Assembly: GCA_003116975.1 (NCBI GenBank)
Contig: BGKB01000176.1
Span: 1 to 64,000, forward strand
Direction: 5' to 3'
From: Aurantiochytrium sp. KH105
Lineage: Eukaryota > Sar > Bigyra > Thraustochytrida > Thraustochytriidae
Length of the DNA: 64,000 nt
A program made the position numbers and the translations under genes. The stretch's first letter is position 1; the number at the start of each line of letters is the position of its first letter. The notes under the pieces are model-generated. The model did not search any database, was not told the origin of the DNA, and worked only from the letters and a program-made list of their open reading frames with translations. Shown piece after piece: positions 39,701 through 51,398 of this stretch.

Positions 39701-40773
39701 CCTCCCACATGGCCTCGATCTGGCCAACATAAAAGTCGGGGGTGGCATTACTTGATTTTCTCCCAGCCCCCTTGGGCGTGCTCGCCTTGGAGGTCTCAGT
39801 GGTCCCATTGGAACCATTCGCGGCTCCGTTCGCAGTTCCATTTGTACTTGCAATTGAGTCTCCGGCAGCGGCAACAGGCTTGCGTGACGGCGAAGCTGGC
39901 TGCAAACCGCCAGATCGTGGAGTGCGGGCAATTCCGGCAGTTGGTGATGTCGCACCAGCCTCGTCGCCTGGGACATTTGTGTCCTTTCCCTCCATTTCTT
40001 CGTCTTCGTCTTCGTCTTCGTCTTCCTCTTCGCCATCTGGACTGATACGAAAGAGAAGGACATGGTCAAGCAGCTTATAGTGAACGTCGGGCTCGTCGAG
40101 ATAGCGGAACTCTGTAAAGTACATTCTCGATCGTGAACGCGTGCCGCCATCTAGAAAACCCTCGCAGAGCCACTGCGAGCGCGAGGCAAGGTCGACACCA
40201 TCGCGGCGACGAAGTACTTTATTCTTGGGCCGCGGCGCGGTGGGCATTTTGATAAAACCCTTGGACACGGGAAACCCAAATGACGGGCGGTCTGACTCGA
40301 GTCGGCGAGAAGCTGGGGACGCCCCAAGTACGGCGCTCTTGCTGTCGTCTGCGGCGTCAAAGTCGGCCCGTCGGCGGGAGGCACGCCGGCCTCCGCCCCC
40401 GGATGGGACAATTGAGCGAGCAGCTTCGGTCGCCAACTGGAGAAGGAGCTTGAGACAGGCTGAGCAGGTTTTGCAGTTTGGATCACGAGGCGCCATTTCA
40501 TCTGATTCAAACTGCCGGTCAAGGCAAGCTGGTACATGGTACTTGCGGGTGCACAAGTCACATCCTTGCCATGTCTTGACCGCGGGAGGAGAACTCGTCG
40601 AAGCGGTTGTGAGGGCTGCAGTTGTTGTGGACGGAGACGCCTCAGGTTTGGGTCCTTCACCACTTGGGTCATTTTCTTGCGAAGCCAGCAGGGCCTCGAT
40701 CGATTGTGCTGGAGGGACGACGGCGCTTGACGCCTCTTCCGACTCATGACCATTGGCGATACCGGATGGCTCA

Positions 40774-40805
<32 letters not shown>

Positions 40806-43172
40806 AGGGACAGGGACAGAAGCAGGGGCAGGTGTGGCACCGGCACCATCATCGATCTCCATGGCATCGGCATTGGCCTCACTCTTGACTCCTTCAACCT
40901 CCATGGCAACAACATTTGCATCAGCGCTTGCATCAGCGCTAGCAGGGAGAGATGATACTGGCGTGGACGTCGTCTGCTGCTGGGGGGTGGCGGAAGTTGC
41001 AGATGAAGGCATGGCGACATCTGATTGCGCAGGGCCATCAGATTGGGGCGCAGAAGAGGCGGAGGTATCAATGTGCTCGTGGCATACAGCGCACTGTGAG
41101 GCAATGCCCGAGCGTTCCATTTCTTGAAGTGTGATTTTGCGTTCAACAGCCATTTGCGCACGGTGCTCGGAGATGGCCTTGCGAGCAAGCTCGAGGGCTT
41201 TGCAAGCGTCGTCACTGAGAGCATAACTTCCCACAACAAAGGTACGCGCCACATTAGGCGCAAGATGCACGCTGGCCTCCCATTTCGAGCCAACGAGCTT
41301 AACACCAAGGGGAAGGTCCGGTACGAGATCGTTCATGCGAATGCCCGCAGCATTGCGTTCGCGGCGGCGCTCTCGTTCGGCTTTTCGATCGCGCGTCCTA
41401 TCCCTTTCGCGGTCGCGCTTACGCTTGAGCTTGCGTTCTCGCTCACGATCGCGGCGTCTATTTTTCGACGGAGGTGGTGTGATGCCCTGAGAGGCGGCGC
41501 GTCGATCACGCATGCGCTCGCCGAAGTTTGGCGGGGGTCCTTCTGGTGCGTTGCGGTCTTTGTGCGTGACATACCACTGCTTGAGGCGCATGCCAGCATC
41601 TTGAATGGAGGGTCGGTGCAGATGATGAAGCTTCATCCAGCAATAGGCGGCATTCACCTGCCCACCTTCCAAAAAGGCCTCGCGAAAGACGTCTGCCATG
41701 GGTAAATGGAGACGATACCGAAGGTCTTCAATATGTTGCGGCGTAACTTCGCCGTCACGCGCCTCATCGTAGTCCTTCAAGGAAGTAAGATTGAGCTTGT
41801 CGTGATTGAAGGAAAAGTGGCCGTCAATCATGAGACTCGAGTCTCGAGGAACGTTTTCTTCATCCTTCGAATCTTCTTTGGAAGATGACTTTTCACCTTC
41901 GCGGGGACCATCCTTGGCGGAGGAGTCTGCGCGGGTCCTTCGCGCAGAGTGCCTCGTTCTTCGGCCGGAGTTGTTGTCCTCCTGATCGCTCATGGATGGA
42001 GTCTGAGGTCCGTTTTCGTTTGCATGGTTCCGCGAGTGACCATTCGCGCCGGTTTTCCCCTCGCTTGTCGTTGCGTTTTCGCTGCTGCGGCCGTTCTCTT
42101 CTTGATCTTGCGCTGCGACATTCTGGGCCTCGCGAGGCCTCTTTGCTTGCGCGCTTTGTTGCACTGACTCGTTTTGGCTTGGTTGACGCGTCCGCCCGCG
42201 TGAGCGGGTTTTCCCGATTGTGTCATGTTCCTCCCCCTCCGCATCTGCGTTTGTGTCTGCATTTGCATCCTCGTCATCAATATCGTTGTCGACGACAGCT
42301 TCGTCATCATCATCGTCATCATCATTATCGTCGCCGTCGTCGTCATCATCGTCATCGTCGTCTTCTTCGTCTTCCTCCTCATACTCTTCTGCTGACGACT
42401 GGTTATCATTGTAAACAAAGCGACCATCATCGTCCTCGTCATCATCCGCTTCCTTGTATGCACCTGCTTGGGGTGTGGCACGGCGTCGCTTGCGGGGGCG
42501 GGACTGTTGCGCAGGCGTGCGGTTTGCAGACGCGGCCTTCCGAGCCGGGGTAGTCCGGCGTGGGGCGGCCCGTTGTCTCTTGCGTGAGGCACGACCCACA
42601 TTGACGTCGGCGTCGACGTCGTCGGCGCCCACGTCTGAGTCCGCGTCTGCGTGCCGCTCACAAATGCAAGGAATGCCGAGCTCTGCCACGCAGACGGGGC
42701 CTCTGGAGGCGTAGAGAAGCCATTCGGGCGCACTGCCCCCGGTGCTGACGAGAACCCAAGAACCAAGACGCACAGCTGCCGCTGCTGCTGCTGCATTTTC
42801 ATTGGTACTTTTGGCGTCGAGCAGTGCCGCTTCAGTGCGCGCAGCGGCAGAAGAAGACGATAAATGGGCGTCGTCGCTGGCGGCGCGGTCAGAACCTTCG
42901 AGCTTAAGGCCAGCGGTGCGCTTACGTGCGACCTGGCGGCGCATGGCCTCGTGGTGCACGGGCTTGAAGGACGGGTCGTCGTGGGGCCTCGCCTCGACGA
43001 CGACACCCGTCTGCCAATTGTCGAACCTATCTTTGGCGAAGATTTGGTCCCCGATGGAGAGTTTGGGCTCGGCCGCGGCGGCGGGTGCGCGGCTATGGCC
43101 ACGGCGCGCGGGCGTGGCGGACGCAGCCGCCGCCGCGGCACCAGAGGCGCGGCGGCGTGTAGCCCTTGTCAT
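36723..43172 (-). CDS. large chromatin-associated protein with AP2-like, split PHD, BAH, ZZ-like and PHD modules
   Basis: Predicted 2149 residues. Order: small Tudor/PWWP-like barrel (36-93, IGDQIFAKDRFDNWQTGVV); long acidic tract (245-316); AP2-like DNA-binding segment (620-675, GSKWEASVHLAP ... RTFVVGSYALS); a PHD-type zinc finger whose first Cys pair (CAVC, about 691) is separated by about 170 low-complexity residues from the rest (CDLCTRKYHVPAC, about 870, and CKTC); BAH domain (about 1001-1218, YVGQIEAMWEE and RIAWFFWPEET); ZZ-like finger (1435-1490, CSFCFENMPF ... HPYRV); and a canonical PHD (1793-1837, CAICDKLTGPDESKLVICDG). The combination indicates a histone-reading chromatin regulator; no catalytic domain is visible. 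The start is ATG 43172 (MTRATRRR), as only GTG lies upstream. Arg/Glu-rich and acidic repeats occur throughout. Confidence 0.85.
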
Positions 43173-43991
43173 GCCGCCGACCGGGTCCGCCCCGCGCGCT
43201 CGCACGCCTGTCAGGAAAGCAGGAAGGGTAAAAGGCGAAGGCAGTGGCAGACGCGCGCGTCGGTGGCGGCGGCTCTCGCGCGCCTTGGCTCCGTCCGGCA
43301 GGGGCGCGCGTCCGTGTGCGCGCGCGGGCAGGCGGGCGGGCGCGACGCGGCTCTGCTAACGTTGGTCTTGCTTGATCTTTCCTCGTCGCATGTTTGCACG
43401 CGACAGTGTGAAAACTAGTTTTTGAACCAATGTAAGATACCAATGGCCTAGTCCAGAGCTAGTTTCTGTACTATGGATTGTTGCTTTTTTGCTCCCTACG
43501 ACAGGAAGCAAGCCAAATTTTAATGAGATGAACAGCCAGGTTCTACAAGCTCCTCTTGTCCATTGCATGGTCGGGAGATGGCACAGCGATCCAGCAGTGT
43601 TCGTCACTTTCTTTAAACATCTCGTTACAAAAAGGGAAAGAAAAGAAAAGAAAAGAAGAAGGAGAAGAAGGATTTCATCGATGGCGTCTCCATCCATGCA
43701 TGCAGGTCGGTCAAGAGTGGTATGTTAAATGCAGCGCAGCGTGCGTTTCGGTGCTGTTGATGTCGAAATGGACGGGTGTGTTGTGTCCCCTGATGTCATG
43801 TAGTAGTACTATACCTACAGCCATGGACCCCCTTCTTTTCTTTTCATTTCTTTTTTGTTGAAAGAAAGGAAAGGGGCGAGAAGCGCTGTCTCTCCTTAGC
43901 CAAGAGGCAACTCCTAGCTTTGCCACAAGAGCCCATTTTGTCTTGAGCACGTGTCTATAACGTAATTTGGAGGTGTGATACGTGCATTTGT
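43173..43991. other. intergenic region
   Basis: Spacer between the exchanger's 3' end and the start of the PHD/BAH gene, both on the minus strand. The right part near the exchanger stop contains A-rich and AAGA-rich runs (43628-43672). No gene or structured RNA seen. Confidence 0.55.
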
Positions 43992-44590
43992 CTATGCTTC
44001 CTTGGCCTCAACGAGGATGGCGTAAATGATGTATCCAAAATAGATGAAAACGAAGACAACACCAATCCTCTTTTCCATGGTCCAACGGTTGAGAATGAGC
44101 GTTGAAATGTAGAGAATGACAGTAATGACAAGCACGACAATGTCAATCTTGAGGTTTCCTCGGTCAACGATGACGGGGTTTCCGCGAATCACCTCGGCAA
44201 ATGCCCACGGCAGCCCGAGCCCGAGCAGGATGTCGAATACATTGGAGCCGACGGCATTTGCAATGGCCATGTCGGCATGCCCCTGTTTAGCAACAATCAT
44301 GGAAGCGATCATATCTGGGACCGAGGTTCCGGCAGCGAGAAGGATGAGGCCCATGATGATGGCGTTGATGCCGAGGATGCAACCAATCTCGCTGGCGAGA
44401 ATGACCGCAAGCTGGCAAGCGGCCCCGATCCACACGATGGACATGACAAATGTTGAAATAAACCAACGGTGAAAGCGGCCATCCTCATTGGAGCAGTCCG
44501 GAATGGTCGAGTGTAGCACAGCGACGAGAGGAAAGGAGATGAAGAAGTAGATCTTCCCTGACAAGGAGTCAGGAACCTCCCACCAGGGGC

Positions 44591-44629
<39 letters not shown>

Positions 44630-45776
44630 CCTTGCCGCCCCCCTCGCCTTCGCCTTGACCTTCGTTTTGGCCGCCGTTGACATTGTTGTTGTTGTCGTCG
44701 TCGTCGTTGGCTCCGTTATTGGCTTTGGGGTTCTGTTCGCCCCCTTGCTGGTTTCCCTGCGCAGAGTGGCTAATGTCGTGCACTTTGATTTCATTCTTGG
44801 AGCAGCGGCCGAGGATGGAAGAGTTGAAAACCATAAAGAGAATGTATCCGCAGTAGGTCAGAACGAGAATGGCCCCTTCAAAGGAGTAGACGAGTCCGAC
44901 GTCGCACGTGAGCGTGTCGTCTGCCATGCTGACAAACATGTCGGTGCCATTGGTATGAGTGTAGCTGTAAGAGCAATTGGTTTCAAGCTCGTCGCAAGTG
45001 GCATTGTGGATAATGATGGTATTCTCATCGTCCACGTAAGTGCACACGCCTGTGTCGTTGATGATGAAGAGGACAAAGATGCCAATGGCCGCAACGTACC
45101 AAGACACGTCTCGCACCACCGGTCGCCAGTCGAGCTTGATGGGCTTGGGCGTGACGGCGGCGCTCATGGCGACAATGATGAGGATGTTGAAGAGAGCACT
45201 TCCCACAATGGTGCCGACGCCGATGGAGTTCTGGCTGCCAAAGGTGTCCGCGATGGAGGTGAAGAGCTCTGGCGCCGAGGAGCCGGCGGCCATGAACGTC
45301 GCACCCGCTACATCCTCACTGAGTTCGAGCTTCTCGCTGATTTGCTCGAGGGAGGGTTCGAAGAAGGTGTCGCAGACAATGGCGAGGGCGAGGAAGGCAT
45401 AAAGAATGATAAGAAGGTTGAGGAATACCTTTCCGAAAGTGCCAGTCTCGCTATTGTTGCACTCGGTTCCGGCAGAGGCGAGATGACGCCTCCCGAGCTC
45501 GAGAAGACTGACATCAGCTTCGAGGGTGTTCGAGCCTGTCTCGTGCCAGAGAGCAAGCACGCCGCAGAGAAGAGCGACGACAGTGAGGCCGGCAAAGACC
45601 TTTCTGAAGACGCGTCGCGTCTGGGACCTCGCTTTGCGGAAAGAGCGCATGCGCGCGGCGAGACGGGATGTCGAGCCATCCTTGCCAGTGTTTGTCCTGT
45701 TGCTAGTGCCGGTACTGCTCCTACTGCGCCATTGTCGCGACAGATGCAAAGAAGAAGAAGAAGAAGAAGAAGGCAT
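43992..45776 (-). CDS. K+-dependent Na+/Ca2+ exchanger (NCKX type)
   Basis: Predicted 594 residues. A Ser-rich basic N-terminus, a first hydrophobic helix (VFAGLTVVALLCGVLAL), then the alpha-1 repeat (GATFMAAGSSAPELF, Glu170) and alpha-2 repeat (LLAAGTSVPDMIAS, Asp488; GSNVFDILLG, Asp515). In the NCKX/CaCA family the Glu and first Asp bind Ca2+, and the Asp at the position of 515 confers K+ dependence (Asn in NCX), so K+-dependent exchange is predicted. The central loop is Asn/Gly rich with a run of nine Asp. It has about eleven hydrophobic helices and acts in the plasma or an internal membrane to export Ca2+. The start is ATG 45776 (MPSSSSSSSLHL); the frame opens upstream only with TTG. Confidence 0.92.
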
Positions 45777-46514
45777 GCTTGCGGAAATGGCTTCGTGTGA
45801 TTGCCTAGGCAATGCTTAAGAAAGCGCTTGCTGGCAGGACCAAAGTGGCTGAATTATGTAGAAAAAAGTGCGTGCGAGCGATACGATCTACAAGACTTTG
45901 CGGGCAGAGCACATGCACGGACAGTCTGCGCGCAGCGGCAGCAGCCGGGGCCGCAACAACAGCGTAAGAGGCTGGATGACTCCTCGAAGGTGTGCGTGCT
46001 TGCGTGCGTGCTTGCGTGCGTGTGTGCTCGCTCGACCTCGCCGCTGCTGCTAAATTTTTCGTTTCGCCGCTGGCGACGAGGTCGAGGTCTTTTTCGTTCG
46101 AGCGCGACGTGCCCGGGATGTCTCGCCGGGTGATGGCGTGAGTGTCGTGCGTCGACGCGCAAGGAAGACGCCGCGAAGTCGCGGCACTCGAAGGGCGGTG
46201 GCGGCGCGCGCGCAGCGCTCTGGCCGCGAGCTCTCAAGGCCAACGACTGAGTATTACTCGTCTTGTGTCTTGGTTGTGCAAAGGAAGAAGAGTAAAGAGG
46301 AGAGAAGCTGGATGGTTCGCCACGCCGTCTCTCCTCGCTGATCAACTGACTACTTGCTTACTTACCGACTGACTGCCTGCCTGGTCAAAACTCAAGCAAC
46401 GAGCAAGTTTCGCCTACCAGCAGCTTGCTTGACCGCTTGAAGCAATATAAGGAAGCACAGGTGGGTGTGTGCGCGGTGCGCGATGCGCGGTGCAGGCGCA
46501 AGTCACCGCAAGAG

Positions 46515-46548
46515 GCTAGCCAGCTAGCTAGCTAGCTAGCTAGCTAGT
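46515..46548. repeat. (GCTA)n tetranucleotide microsatellite
   Basis: About eight GCTA units, self-complementary and therefore able to form a hairpin on either strand. Confidence 0.93.
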
Positions 46549-46812
46549 TAACCTCTCTATAGTTTCGATTACAAAGCAGAGAAGCAAGCGCACTCCGGGA
46601 GACGCGAGGTTCAACGCTCAAAAAAAACTTTCAACACCAAGAGTTCTGCTCCCTTTTCCCCTTTCCCCCCATTCTTTCTTCTTTCCACCGACTGACACCG
46701 CTACGGTCACCGCCCAGGTCCTTGATTGGGAGAAACGGATCGTTTTCGACCCTTTGCTGCATTTGGCCAGTAGCAAGGCCTGCCAGCGGGGGGATAGAGG
46801 CGGGGCGGTGCC

Positions 46813-46840
46813 TTCTCTCTCTCTCTCTCTCTCTCTCTCT
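46813..46840. repeat. (TC)n dinucleotide microsatellite
   Basis: Thirteen to fourteen TC units. Confidence 0.95.
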
Positions 46841-47193
46841 ACCTCGCGGGATATCGTTTGTCCTTGATTGCTCGTACATTTCGTGCGGCCATGGCTTCGC
46901 CTAGCTTGCAAGCTGTCCCTGGTGGCAGCTGCCACTGCAGGGTAGTATCCGGTGATTCCTCCGTGCGCGCTGCACTGCGCCACGCTGCGCAACGCTTTTC
47001 GGTCGAGGCCCTAATTTTTTTTTTCTTGCTGTCCGTCTCGCGTTCTCGCCACCATTGCGCACACCTTGTTTCTCTGCCCGTCTTGGATCTGCGTTCCGCA
47101 GACGAGAACGACTGTCGGCCGCACGGCCTCCTCGACGGACGGTCAAGCCCAGACGCGGGCCGCACCGGCGTCCGCCCGCGCGCGGGGCCCGGC

Positions 47194-47336
47194 TCGAGCG
47201 AGCGAGCGAGCGAGCGAGCAAGCGAGCAAGCGAGCAAGCGAGCAAGCGAGCAAGCGAGCAAGCGAGCAAGCGAGCAAGCGAGCAAGCGAGCAAGCGAGCA
47301 AGCGAGCAAGCGAGCAAGCGAGCAAGCGAGCAAGCG
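47194..47336. repeat. (GAGC)n grading into (GAGCAAGC)n octamer repeat
   Basis: Starts as six or seven GAGC units and continues as about fourteen perfect GAGCAAGC octamers. The octamer is probably a doubled tetramer fixed by a G-to-A change and then amplified. It is non-coding, about 0.9 kb upstream of the B56-like start and free of T on that gene's sense strand. Confidence 0.95.
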
Positions 47337-47430
47337 GGGTTGGCTCCGCCGGCGCGCCTGGCCTCCCGTGCGAGCGTGGCTGTGGCTTGCTTCACCGTCA
47401 CCGGAGAAGTCGCGAGGCTCGCTCGCCCTT

Positions 47431-47460
47431 ACTTACTTGCTTGCTTGCTTGCTTGCCTGC
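47431..47460. repeat. (CTTG)n tetranucleotide microsatellite
   Basis: About six CTTG units between the octamer repeat and the B56-like gene. Confidence 0.85.
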
Positions 47461-48209
47461 GCGTGAGCGAGCGCTACGCAGCCGCTCGCCGGCCGAGGTT
47501 CTTCTGTTGTGCCGCTCGGAGGGCGCGAGGCGAGGCCCGTTCCCGGGCTCCGTCCAGCTCCAGCTCCAGCTCCAGCTCCAGCCCTGGCCTCGCGACGCAG
47601 GCGGGGCGGGCGTCTCGTCTCCATCCGTGCCGCAGCCTCTCCTCCTCCCCTCTCCTCTGCTCTCCTCGCTTGCCTCGCCTCGAGGCAGGCGGGCGAGCGA
47701 GCGAGCGAGCGACTGCGCCATCGTAGTTAGCCAAGCCCTCTCTCTCTCTCTATACCTGGGGGAGGGGGGACTCCGCATTCTTGGCGCTGCCCTGCCTGCC
47801 CTGCCCGCTCCGCTCCACTCCGCTCCGTTCGGCGTCCGCTCCGCCGGGGTTCTGCCCTGCCTGCGCCCCGCCTGCCGCCGGCCAGCTCGCGCCGCGCTCC
47901 CCGAGGCGTGGCGGGCCAGCCGGGCGGCCAGAGCCGCGGAGGCGTGCATGGCACGTCTGCTCGCGTCTGCTAAGAAGAGAAAGACGAGCAGAGGGCAGGG
48001 AGCAGAGCAGGGAAAAGCAGCAGAAAGAAAGAAGGAAAGAAAGAAAGAAAGAAGGAAAGAAGGAAAGAAAGCGAGAAAGAAGGAAAGCGAGAAAGCAGAG
48101 AGCGCCGCGGCAGAACAGCAAACGCGGCGCGAGCTCGGCGCGAGGCAGCAGCAGCAGCGCAGCGCAGCGCAAGTGGAGCGGAGCGGAGCAGGCCCGGCGC
48201 GCGGCCGGC

Positions 48210-48963
48210 ATGGAGACGTGCGTGGCGGACCCGCGCGCGGAGGAGGTCGCCGCGGCGGCGGGCGCGGCGGCATCCGGCGGGCTCGGGACCCTGGGCCCGC
48301 CAAGGCGCAGGCTGTGGCGGCCGAGACCGGCGGCGAGACCTCGCGCGCGCAGCTTGTCCGCGGCGAGCCTGAGGCAGCTGCAGCAGCAGCAGCTGCTGCT
48401 GCAGCGGCAGCTCGAGGCAGAGGCCGGCGACGCCCCGCGGCGGTCGCAGCCGCAGCCGCAGCAGCGGCCGCCGCCGCCGCCGCAGCAGCCGCCGCAGGAA
48501 CGAGAGCTCCAGCCGCAACAGCAGAAGCAGAAGCCGCGCATGGAGAGCCATGACGGGCCGCATGCGCGCCGCGAACCGACGCCCGCCGTCTCGACGGGCC
48601 ACCTGAAGCGCGCGCACTCGGGCCACGGCCCTCACGGCCGCCGCAAGCGCGCGCTCTCGCTCTCGGAGGGTCTCCTCGTGCTCGGCGGCCACGGCAGCCA
48701 CGCTCTCCGCGCGCGTCCTCAGCCGCAGCAGCAGCAGCACCAGCAGCAGCACCAGCAACAAGAACAGCAGCAGCGCCATCCTCAGCCCCGCCATTCCCAG
48801 CAGCAGCCCGCGCATGCTCACCCGGCCGGCGCCAGCGGCCTCGGTCCGAGCCCGGGCCCGGGCCAGGGCCCCTCGGACGCGCGCCCGAGGCGCTTCGCCG
48901 TGGCGCTCTCGCTGCTGCGCCTCGAGCGCGAGCCGCTGCCGCAGCGCCCCTCGCGCGGCGCCA

Positions 48964-48994
<31 letters not shown>

Positions 48995-49207
48995 CCAGCA
49001 ACAGCAACAGCAACCTCAACAGCGCGAGGCCCACGCCGCGCGCGGCGCCAAGCTCGTTGGCGCCAAGCTCGACGCCGCCAGCCTCGACGCCGCCAGCCGC
49101 GACGCCGCCAGCCGCGACGCCGCCAGCCGCAACCTCGACCTCGACCTCGACCTCGGGCTCGCGCAGCGGCAGCGGCATGGCGGCGAGGGCGCCGCCAAGC
49201 AGCGCGT

Positions 49208-49240
<33 letters not shown>

Positions 49241-51098
49241 GCAGCGCGAGGCCAAGGAGCAGCGGCAGGAGCAGGAGGGCGCCGCGCCGCGGAAGCAGGC
49301 GCGCAGGAAGCGGCAGCGGCGGCAGCAGCAGCAGCGGCGGCGCAGACTCAAGGCGGCGCAGGGCCATGGCGCCCTGGGCATGGGCATGGGCATGAGCATG
49401 AGCATGGGCATGGGCATGGGCCCGAACGGCGGCGGCAGACCGGCGCGGACCCGCGTGGGCGACGCCGTGCGCGTGCAGCTCGTGGGCGCCGCCTGCGCGT
49501 GCGGCGCGGACAAAGATGGCCTGCTGCACCGTGCGGAGGACGCCGCCGACGCAGCTTCGGTCGAAGAGGTCGCTGCCGTCATCCACGGGCTCATGTGGAG
49601 CGGGGCAGGGACCAAGCGCAAGTCCAAGGCCAGCAGGACCAAGAGCCCGGGCCTCCTCGCGGGCGGCAGCGGCGGCGCTGGCATCCTGAGCGGCAGCGGC
49701 TCCGGCAGGAAGGCGCGCAAGAGCGCACCCCGGTCCGCGCCCTCGCAAAATTCCTACGGCAGCGGCACCGCTGCCGCCTCAAACCCTGCAATCGAACGTA
49801 CCAAAGAAAGAGAGCGCAGCCTCGACGTTGAGGTCGAGGTCGAGGTCGAAGTCGAGGCGGCCGCGGGCGTGGCGCTCCTTGGCCAAGTTGCAGAGGAGGC
49901 GCGAACCAAGCTTGCGCTCGAGGAGGTTGTGCGCGCCTTTGTGCATCCCTTTGGACGCCGGATCTCATGCTTTGGCGAGCCCGACGGCGCCACCATCCTC
50001 ATCGAAAGCCATGCCGACTCGGACTCGGATTCGGACTCGGAATCGGACTCTGATCTCGACCCAGACAATAATAATGGAAACGACGATGGCGCCTGTCGCA
50101 GGTATGACAAGACAAATGAAACGAAAGGCCAGCAAGGCCTCGCGACAGACCCCGAGACGGACTACAAGACGACAATGAAACGCTTGCGAAAGCGTCTGAG
50201 CGCCGCACTGGCGCAAGGCACGGAGTCCGCGGCCTCGTTGAGCGGGCGAGTCGCAACCGAGGTGATTGCGCAGCTCGCACGCATTGTGCATGCGCGACGA
50301 CGCGAAATGATGTCGAGTGCATCGACATCGTCCAGCGAGCCCCAGCACGGGGCCGCCGAAGACCCAATCGGGAGCTTGCCAGCCATGGAGGCGGCCGCCC
50401 TGATGCTTCGGCACGTGCCACATTGCGGCCCGCGGTATGTTGAGGCCATTCGCACTTGCGTGAGCGAGTGTGTGGCCAGTACCCTGCCTCACGAGGCCAA
50501 GCACTCTCCTGCCGCCGAGTACGCGCAGAGCGCGCTGTGTGCCGCGCTTCGGGCATTTCTCCAGGTCCTTCGCACGCCAAAGGCTGGATGTTCGCGCGAA
50601 GGCCTTGCTGATACCTTTTTATTAATGCTCAACAAGGCCCGACGGCTGCACACTGTGGGTTTACCTGGGGTCGCGGTGGCGCTTCTGAATAGTTGCATGG
50701 CCGAGCTCACCAAGCGCTGCCCCATGGAGACGGCGGGGCACGTCATTCTTCGCATGACGCGGGCCTGGCCGAGCGGAAGCGCAAGCATGATGTACCTGGA
50801 GCTGGTGGATACGTTTTTGCACCTGAGCAGCAACGAGGTCTTGGCGCGGTGCCCTGTCGCGTCGGCGGCGCTCTTTCGCCGATTGTGCTCGCAGCTGCAG
50901 TCTCCAAGCGCTCAGGAGGTGCGTCGTGCGCTCGATGTCTTGGACGCACCGCATGTCATGCTGAACTTTGTCACCACTTCACCAGCCACGCACAAGGCTG
51001 CGCGGGAGGCACTGTACAGTTCATCTCGCGCTCATTGGTCACCAAGCATTCGCGAGCTCTGCGAGCAGGTTTTTGATAAGCTTCTCGACTTTGCTTGA
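48210..51098 (+). CDS. divergent PP2A B56 (B') regulatory subunit-like protein with polyglutamine N-terminus
   Basis: Predicted 962 residues. The first 550 are low-complexity: three Gln runs encoded mainly by CAG, a Met-Gly run, repeats of LDAASRD and Asp/Leu. The last 400 look like a HEAT-type solenoid. The C-terminal 150 align by eye with the end of B56 subunits: ILRMTRAWPSGSASMMYLEL corresponds to the WPKTxSxKEVMFL block, RRALDVLDAPHVML to ERALYFWNNEYIL, and LYSSSRAHWSPSIREL to LYKxSKxHWNPTI. B56 subunits direct phosphatase PP2A to substrates. The match is divergent and several signature aromatics are lost. The start is ATG 48210 (METCVADPR); the frame continues upstream through repeats only. 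Confidence 0.7.
48724..49241 (+). repeat. three CAG-type polyglutamine tracts
   Basis: Runs at about 48724-48773, 48966-49020 and 49207-49241 encode Gln-rich stretches of roughly 10 to 18 residues, with some His, Asp and Pro interruptions, in the N-terminal half of the B56-like protein. Confidence 0.9.
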
Positions 51099-51373
51099 TG
51101 CGAAGCTCTCTATTTGTTCTTTATAAAAGAAGAGGAGAGGGGAAAGGAGAGAGAAAAAAAGGAGTCAGAGAGCCTTTCGGACTCTTTCTTTGTTGGTTGA
51201 CACGTACGTAACACTTTTACACACATACACTGCGCGCGCAGCATCCTGCTTGCCATGCTTTTGCTTTTGCTTTTGCTGTTGCTGCGCTTTGATTATATAG
51301 CTAGATTTACCTACCTCTCGTTTTATCAAAAAGATCTATTTCGTGGTCACGAAGTACGCCTCAGTGTTAGGTC

Positions 51374-51398
51374 ACCGCAAAGCGCGGCGCTTTGCGGT
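51374..51398. repeat. perfect 25-base palindrome
   Basis: Two 12-base arms (ACCGCAAAGCGC and its reverse complement) around a single central G. It is non-coding, about 280 bases past the B56-like stop, and could be a hairpin or a binding site for a dimeric protein. Confidence 0.85.

Larger units (their letters stand above)
45777..48209. other. divergent intergenic region rich in microsatellites
   Basis: Spacer of 2.4 kb between the exchanger (-) and B56-like (+) genes. It contains CTAG, CT, GAGC/GAGCAAGC, TTGC and CAGCTC repeats. Several long frames exist but are pure repeat translation (Ala-Ser-Glu-Gln or Leu-Leu-Ala-Cys), so no gene is called. Confidence 0.6.

Noticed and set aside
46858-48209. 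Several long frames on both strands (ASEQ- and LLACS-type repeats)
   Set aside because: They are translations of the GAGC/GAGCAAGC array and neighbouring microsatellites, with no domain.
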